Source: JBCBGF01 sp039193455 (lineage in GTDB: Bacteria > Pseudomonadota > Alphaproteobacteria > Rhodobacterales > Rhodobacteraceae). From it: a stretch of 64,000 bases of DNA. Position numbers and translations under genes: made by a program. Shown piece by piece: positions 62,400 through 64,000 of the stretch; the first letter of the stretch is position 1; every line of letters starts with the position of its first letter. The stretch is taken from contig JBCCWO010000006.1 of assembly GCA_039193455.1 (NCBI GenBank), positions 62,001 to 126,000 of the forward strand, read 5' to 3'. The notes beneath the pieces are model-generated. The model did not search any database. It was given only the letters and a program-made list of their open reading frames with translations, and had not been told where the DNA came from.

Positions 62400-63272
62400 A
62401 TGTCAGATCAAACATGCACCCTGTCGTCCGAGCATCTCTCACTTGCCGTCGCGCCGCTGGGTGCCGAGATGCAATATCTTCGAACGGCATCCGGCCAAGA
62501 GCTTCTCTGGCATGGTGACAAGGCGTTTTGGACCGGCCGCGCGCCGATTCTGTTCCCAATCGTGGGCCGCGCCGTGGATGACGTCGTGCGTTCGGGCAAT
62601 CTAACGGCCGAGATGGCCAAGCATGGGTTTGCCCGTCGGCGAACCTTTGCAGTTGAGGAGGCATCCCAAACCCGCTGCCGCCACGTCCTGCACGCGTCAG
62701 AGGCCACGCGCGCCGTCTACCCCTTTGAATTCACCCAGACCGTGACGCACGAACTCGATGGGCCCACGCTCTCGGTCACGGCTGAGGTTGCCAATGCAGG
62801 CGATGCGCCGATGCCGTTCGGCTTTGGCTTTCACCCCGCGTTTCGCTGCCCCCTGCCCGGAACCGATGCGCCCCACTCCGTGACGTTGGCATCCGGCGGC
62901 GAGCCCCAGCAGCAACCTCTGCGACCCGACGGACTGTTGGAGCGCGCGCTTGTTCCCGGCCCCTTCCGTGAGGGCTGTCTTGAGATCACTGACACACTCT
63001 TCGAAAACGACGCGCTGGTCTTTCCAGGGGCAAGCGAGCCCGTGCGATATGGCCCGGCCAATGGGCCGTGGCTGGACTTTGCGTTCAGCAATCTGCCCGA
63101 TCTGGCGCTGTGGCGGCCCGTTGGAGCCCCGTTTCTTTGTGTCGAACCCTGGCATGGGACGGCCTCGCTGGTCGGGGACGGGCCAGAGATTGCGCAAAGG
63201 CCCAACAGCCTCACACTCGCCCCGGACGCGGTGGCTACATTCGGATACCGCGTGACCTTTGTGTTTGTGTAG
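62400..63272 (+). CDS. Aldose 1-epimerase family protein
   Basis: 290 residues. Galactose-mutarotase fold: LAVAPLGAEMQYLRTASGQELLWHGDKAFWTGRAPILFPIVGR, KHGFARRRTF, and FGFGFHPAFRCPLPG with the His of the catalytic site; ending CVEPWHGTA. Interconverts sugar anomers or, as in YeaD-type members, hexose-6-phosphates. Transcribed away from algF across a 192-base region. Confidence 0.87.
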   Translation: MSDQTCTLSSEHLSLAVAPLGAEMQYLRTASGQELLWHGDKAFWTGRAPILFPIVGRAVDDVVRSGNLTAEMAKHGFARRRTFAVEEASQTRCRHVLHASEATRAVYPFEFTQTVTHELDGPTLSVTAEVANAGDAPMPFGFGFHPAFRCPLPGTDAPHSVTLASGGEPQQQPLRPDGLLERALVPGPFREGCLEITDTLFENDALVFPGASEPVRYGPANGPWLDFAFSNLPDLALWRPVGAPFLCVEPWHGTASLVGDGPEIAQRPNSLTLAPDAVATFGYRVTFVFV

Positions 63273-63341
63273 CCTGAACACTTGATTGGCTTGACCGCCG
63301 TCACCGCAACACAGTGGCGCGAGAGCGAAGGGGAAGGTGCG

Positions 63342-63899
63342 ATGAAACCTTGGAAAACGCTTCAGAAAGAAACGGTGTTTGACGCATCACCGTACGTGAG
63401 CGTTTTAAGACAAGTGGTCGAACTGCCCGACGGCGCCCGGATCGATGACTTTTACCAAGTCGACCTTCGGCCCTTCGTTGTGGTTGTTCCCGTGCTGCCG
63501 GACGGGCGGATCCTTGTCATCTGGCAGTACAAGCACGGCCTCGGCCGCACCTCGCTGACCTTTCCGGCCGGGTTTGTTGAGGCGGGAGAAGCCCCGGACG
63601 ACGCGATCCAGCGGGAACTGATGGAAGAGACGGGCTATGCGGCGGGCACGATCTCACACCTTGGGGAGTTTGTGGATAACGGCAATCAACGCGGTTGCAC
63701 GGGGAACTACTATGTCGCGACGGGATGTGTGCAACGCGGGCAACCGAATTCGGGTGACCTTGAAGAGATGGAGATCAAGACAGTGCACCCGGGTGAGATT
63801 GATCGGGCCCTGGCCTCCGGGGATATCGGGATAATCCACCACGCCGCGATCTGGGCCATAGCAAAGGCGCGCGGGCTTGTTCCCGAAAGCGCAAGGTGA
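63342..63899 (+). CDS. Nudix hydrolase (ADP-ribose pyrophosphatase-like)
   Basis: 185 residues from the ATG at 63342, which has GGGGAAGG upstream; a start at 63282 adds 20 unlike residues. The Nudix box is complete (GFVEAGEAPDDAIQRELMEETGY), preceded by VIWQYKHGLGRTSLTFPAG, as in ADP-ribose and GDP-sugar pyrophosphatases. The downstream 100 bases to the window end show no further gene I can support. Confidence 0.85.
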   Translation: MKPWKTLQKETVFDASPYVSVLRQVVELPDGARIDDFYQVDLRPFVVVVPVLPDGRILVIWQYKHGLGRTSLTFPAGFVEAGEAPDDAIQRELMEETGYAAGTISHLGEFVDNGNQRGCTGNYYVATGCVQRGQPNSGDLEEMEIKTVHPGEIDRALASGDIGIIHHAAIWAIAKARGLVPESAR

Positions 63900-64000
63900 C
63901 ATCCAGATCGGGCCGCTACGGTGGGTGCTGGCCAAGCCCTTGCGTTTTTGCGTATCGAGCGCTTACCTAACGGCCCAGACGCAGGGCTTCACCGACATTC

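Noticed and set aside
63967..64000. Possible last ten codons of a minus-strand gene (reading NVGEALRLGR then TAG)
   Set aside because: Too short to support without the sequence beyond the window.

Overview
The window looks like a chromosome segment of a marine Rhodobacterales (Roseobacter-group) alphaproteobacterium. It is GC-rich and tightly packed, with many ATGA/GTGA-type overlapping starts, many ABC importers for organic solutes, a group-2 Mrp antiporter with fused A and B subunits, and family combinations typical of that group. No rRNA, tRNA, CRISPR array or intact insertion sequence was seen.

Layout. 1-3322 (minus): an operon of a carrier-protein-type acyl dehydrogenase, a HupE/UreJ-like membrane protein and an amino-acid adenylation enzyme that runs off the left edge. 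3600-5794: an XRE regulator, a LysR-like HTH protein with an unusual C-terminal domain, and a possible acyltransferase. 5835-7329: two small membrane proteins. 7326-11569 (minus): an RND efflux pump and its adaptor. 11802-17694 (plus): a complete mrpA(B)CDEFG Na+/H+ antiporter operon. 17708-33920: a large formate dehydrogenase region with DUF3305, DUF3306, TorD-like and Tat-target accessory genes, a three-subunit enzyme, a WD40-cytochrome c, a 44-residue membrane protein, a 649-residue polyferredoxin, a cytochrome carrying a shortened TupA-like domain, an Mrp ATPase operon with a lipoate-ligase-like protein, and the tungstate importer tupBCA. Together these suggest a tungsten-dependent, membrane-linked periplasmic formate dehydrogenase.

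34078-45183: a probable catabolic locus for an unidentified sugar or sugar acid (FGGY kinase, two class II aldolases, HAD phosphatase, metallo-beta-lactamase-fold lactonase-like enzyme, Tm-1-like protein, GntR regulator, MalK/F/G-type ABC importer). 45199-48864: GltS-type transporter, NAD-dependent epimerase and PhyH-like dioxygenase. 49143-54173: a ribose/fructose-type ABC importer with an RpiR regulator and a divergent inositol-dehydrogenase-like gene; two GGAA-N6-TTCC sites fit an IolR-type inositol regulon. Then MFS and SLC13 transporters.

57842-62207 (minus) is the most striking part. A block of nitrogenase-associated genes (SIR2-like, nifT, nifZ, LRV Fe-S protein, ferredoxin, nifB) lies directly behind algF. 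The first 44 codons of an alginate O-acetyltransferase gene (algI-type) are joined in frame to a nifB that has lost its N-terminal radical-SAM cysteines, and nifT has an in-frame TAG. This looks like a rearranged, decaying nif remnant inside an alginate-acetylation operon. The window ends with an aldose epimerase and a Nudix hydrolase.
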